Under the pieces are notes generated by a model. It was not told the DNA's origin. It saw nothing but the letters and a program-made list of their open reading frames with translations, and ran no database searches. Positions 3,690 to 5,626 of a stretch of DNA of 5,626 nt are shown here, in pieces. Origin of the DNA: Fidelibacterota bacterium (GTDB taxonomy: Bacteria; Fidelibacterota; UBA2242). Position 1 is the first letter of the stretch; each line of letters begins with the position of its first letter. The position numbers and the translations under genes are program-made. Location of the stretch: contig JAGLWX010000406.1 of the NCBI GenBank assembly GCA_023133185.1, positions 1 to 5,626 on the forward strand, in the 5' to 3' direction.

Positions 3690-5626
3690 GGTAGTGAAAA
3701 TCCCAGATTTATTCCTATTCCATCAGAAGTTTTGTATAATGAGGTGTGTATCTTCTTCTCTTCAATTTTAGGCATGAATATCCACGAGTCAATTACATTC
3801 CAAATATAAATACCGATCATTGAGCCAACAACAATTTGCTGAATCTTATAGTTGTCATACATCTGTTTGTATGCTCGTTCGACGTCTCTCCAGGCATTTC
3901 GGATTTCTTCTACTGTTCCGTTTAAGTTTTCGTAATCCAACCTGATAGCATCATATTCATTTTGTAAATCACTGTGAGTGTCTTTTAAGTCGAAAAGTGA
4001 TTTAAGTAACGCTGCTTCTGATATGAGGTAAATAGCAGAATGTGTATATCTCCCCTCATAAAATTGCCCGAATCCCGGTACGAATGCAGATCGCCACAGG
4101 GCATTTTTACGGGGCTTAATGAAAACTATTTTATCCAGGGTTATTTTTACAACATTAATTTGATCTTCTTTGACATTGACCTCAGTCTTGCCTTCAGAGT
4201 ATCCCGGTATATCAAAGGTTATTGTCCTTTTTCCCGCCCACACTTTCGCCAGTTTTATTGGGGTTTTTGCAATCACGCCGTTATTCAACTTATAGTATTC
4301 ACCATCAATAATGATCTTTGCGCCTGGTGGATTAGTAGAAACCATCAGTTGCCCGACCAATTCTTTTAGCGATGTCTGAATCACTTCAGTCTGATCCAGA
4401 CCAATGAATACTGTTCTCTCATCCGGTCGATAGTGCTTTCCATTCTCTATTAATACTTTATGAGAGCCGACCAGAACAGGTTCTATTACTGCCGGTGAAT
4501 TTCCACGGAACTTACCGTCAATGTAGATTTTAGAGCCTTTGGGCGCTGCCTGTACAGATAACCTCCCGAAATTGGGTGGTAGATCGACACCTTTACCCAG
4601 AGTCTTGCCATCTTCAATTGTTATTATTTCCTGTACTTCTTTATAATAATCTGAACGTACATTAATAAGATGTTCACCGGACATGAGTTTATAGTCTTTT
4701 ATTGGGGTCTTACCAACTATTTGATCACCAATCATTACTTCAGCCTCAGATGGTATCGAAGAAAGATTTAAATACCCAAATGCCGGTACTAATTCAATAT
4801 CTAAAACAGATTCCTTGCCATCATCTATGAGCATTGTTGTTTCATAATCGCGATACTCTGGTAATGTCAGCTTTAATGTATGTTGACCGGATAACAGGCG
4901 TGCGATTTTATAGGGCGTTTTCATCATTTCAATTTTATCATTAATTATTATTGTTGCTCCTGGTGGATTTGTATTAATTGCGACGGAACCAAAATTAGGT
5001 TTTAGAACCTCATCCAAATTGAGCATATCACCCGGACTGAGTTCAATCTCCTTAATAAAATCATAATACAACGGTTTTGACAACTTCAGAGTATGTTTAC
5101 CAGGCATTACATCACCGACAAAATAGGTTTGTCCATATTCGATGCCGTCAATTATTACCACGGCATTCTCAGGTTGGGTCGTTATTGTCAGCATTGCCCA
5201 ATCCAGAACTGTCTGAACCGATTCTCCGATTTGTTCTAATTGCACATTCCGTTCTATTGTAGTATTGGGAATAACATTAATGGATTCGGTCCATTCTTTA
5301 AACCCATCCTTATAAACTGATATATCGTGGATTCCCTCAGACAGTTGTATCGGTATTACGTTCTTTGGAATATATCCACGGGATTCACCATCGATTATAA
5401 GTTGAACGTTTGGTTCCGATAAGATCAGTTTTACCCTGCCAAGTTTAGTGAATCCGACAGTGACTTTACTGCCGCCCAATGCCAATCCTTTTTTAGCGGT
5501 GAACTGCTGCATTAAATTATCAACCAGTCCCGGCGCCCCTTCAAGAATCTGGAATATATCAGAAGTCCTAAACATCTTATCTTTATTTGCCATCAGTTTA
5601 GAAGTCTCAACATCAATTATCCTGAC
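3686..5626 (-). CDS. PEGA-repeat envelope protein, 5' end outside window
   Basis: The frame is open to the window edge: 11 sense codons (VRIIDVETSKL) precede the ATG at 5593, and their sequence looks like real protein, so the true start lies outside. RIIDVETSKLM resembles the closing strand of CsgG/LpoB-type domains, suggesting such a domain upstream (inference). Numbering from the ATG at 5593, six PEGA-like repeats follow at about 52-119, 133-198, 201-269, 272-339, 342-408 and 413-487, each with a pattern like NPPGAxIIIDG, then TP and SGxHTLKL. PEGA domains are small beta modules of surface or periplasmic proteins. The C-terminus (~495-610) resembles DUF5683: SAFVPGFGQFYEGRY, a hydrophobic segment near 515-535, a coiled-coil-like stretch 535-582, and a second membrane segment 586-607 ending in NVIDSWIF. 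It overlaps the lipoprotein gene by four bases, so the two probably form an operon. An exact role cannot be assigned. Confidence 0.88.
   Translation of the reverse strand, partial: VRIIDVETSKLMANKDKMFRTSDIFQILEGAPGLVDNLMQQFTAKKGLALGGSKVTVGFTKLGRVKLILSEPNVQLIIDGESRGYIPKNVIPIQLSEGIHDISVYKDGFKEWTESINVIPNTTIERNVQLEQIGESVQTVLDWAMLTITTQPENAVVIIDGIEYGQTYFVGDVMPGKHTLKLSKPLYYDFIKEIELSPGDMLNLDEVLKPNFGSVAINTNPPGATIIINDKIEMMKTPYKIARLLSGQHTLKLTLPEYRDYETTMLIDDGKESVLDIELVPAFGYLNLSSIPSEAEVMIGDQIVGKTPIKDYKLMSGEHLINVRSDYYKEVQEIITIEDGKTLGKGVDLPPNFGRLSVQAAPKGSKIYIDGKFRGNSPAVIEPVLVGSHKVLIENGKHYRPDERTVFIGLDQTEVIQTSLKELVGQLMVSTNPPGAKIIIDGEYYKLNNGVIAKTPIKLAKVWAGKRTITFDIPGYSEGKTEVNVKEDQINVVKITLDKIVFIKPRKNALWRSAFVPGFGQFYEGRYTHSAIYLISEAALLKSLFDLKDTHSDLQNEYDAIRLDYENLNGTVEEIRNAWRDVERAYKQMYDNYKIQQIVVGSMIGIYIWNVIDSWIFMPKIEEKKIHTSLYKTSDGIGINLGFSLP

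Overview
The window looks like a piece of chromosome from an uncultured or little-studied bacterium of the FCB group (Bacteroidota, Calditrichota, Neomarinimicrobiota, KSB1 and relatives). This is inferred from gene content: a cohesin-domain lipoprotein with an NPFDPDNPDY linker after its lipobox cysteine, a multi-PEGA protein ending in a DUF5683-like membrane module, and an IS200-like REP-associated transposase. The exact phylum cannot be fixed from this stretch. All recognisable genes are on the minus strand, so they read from right to left.

Right part (2874-5626): two genes overlap by 4 bases. The first is a PEGA-repeat envelope protein whose reading frame runs off the right edge of the window. 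The second is a secreted lipoprotein with an Ig-like domain and a cohesin domain. They look like a translationally coupled pair working at the cell envelope.

Middle (1415-2467): a complete class II Fic protein with intact catalytic and inhibitory motifs and a C-terminal winged helix, probably an autoinhibited AMP-transferase.

Left part (631-1053): a small Y1 (HUH) transposase of the REP-associated (RAYT) type. The three spans without a gene (1-630, 1054-1414 and 2468-2873) are filled mostly by repeats. The main family is a ~140-base unit (copies at 1-136, 211-354, 429-550, 1190-1331 and 2687-2827, plus a fragment at 553-592), always in the same orientation. Each unit is a string of short hairpins, and the differences between copies fall mostly in loops or turn pairs into G-T wobbles. 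Copies 1-3 form a tandem array with a 216-218 base period. A second repeat of 70 bases lies intact at 2507-2576. At 1139-1178 plus 1354-1383 the same repeat is split by 175 bases carrying one hairpin unit, which looks like an empty site and a filled site in the same window.

The most interesting reading is a transposase together with its structured single-strand substrates (a REP/RAYT system with unusually complex, five-hairpin units), with one apparent past insertion visible without target duplication. Transposase action on these units is inference; the repeats, hairpins and split site are read directly from the sequence.
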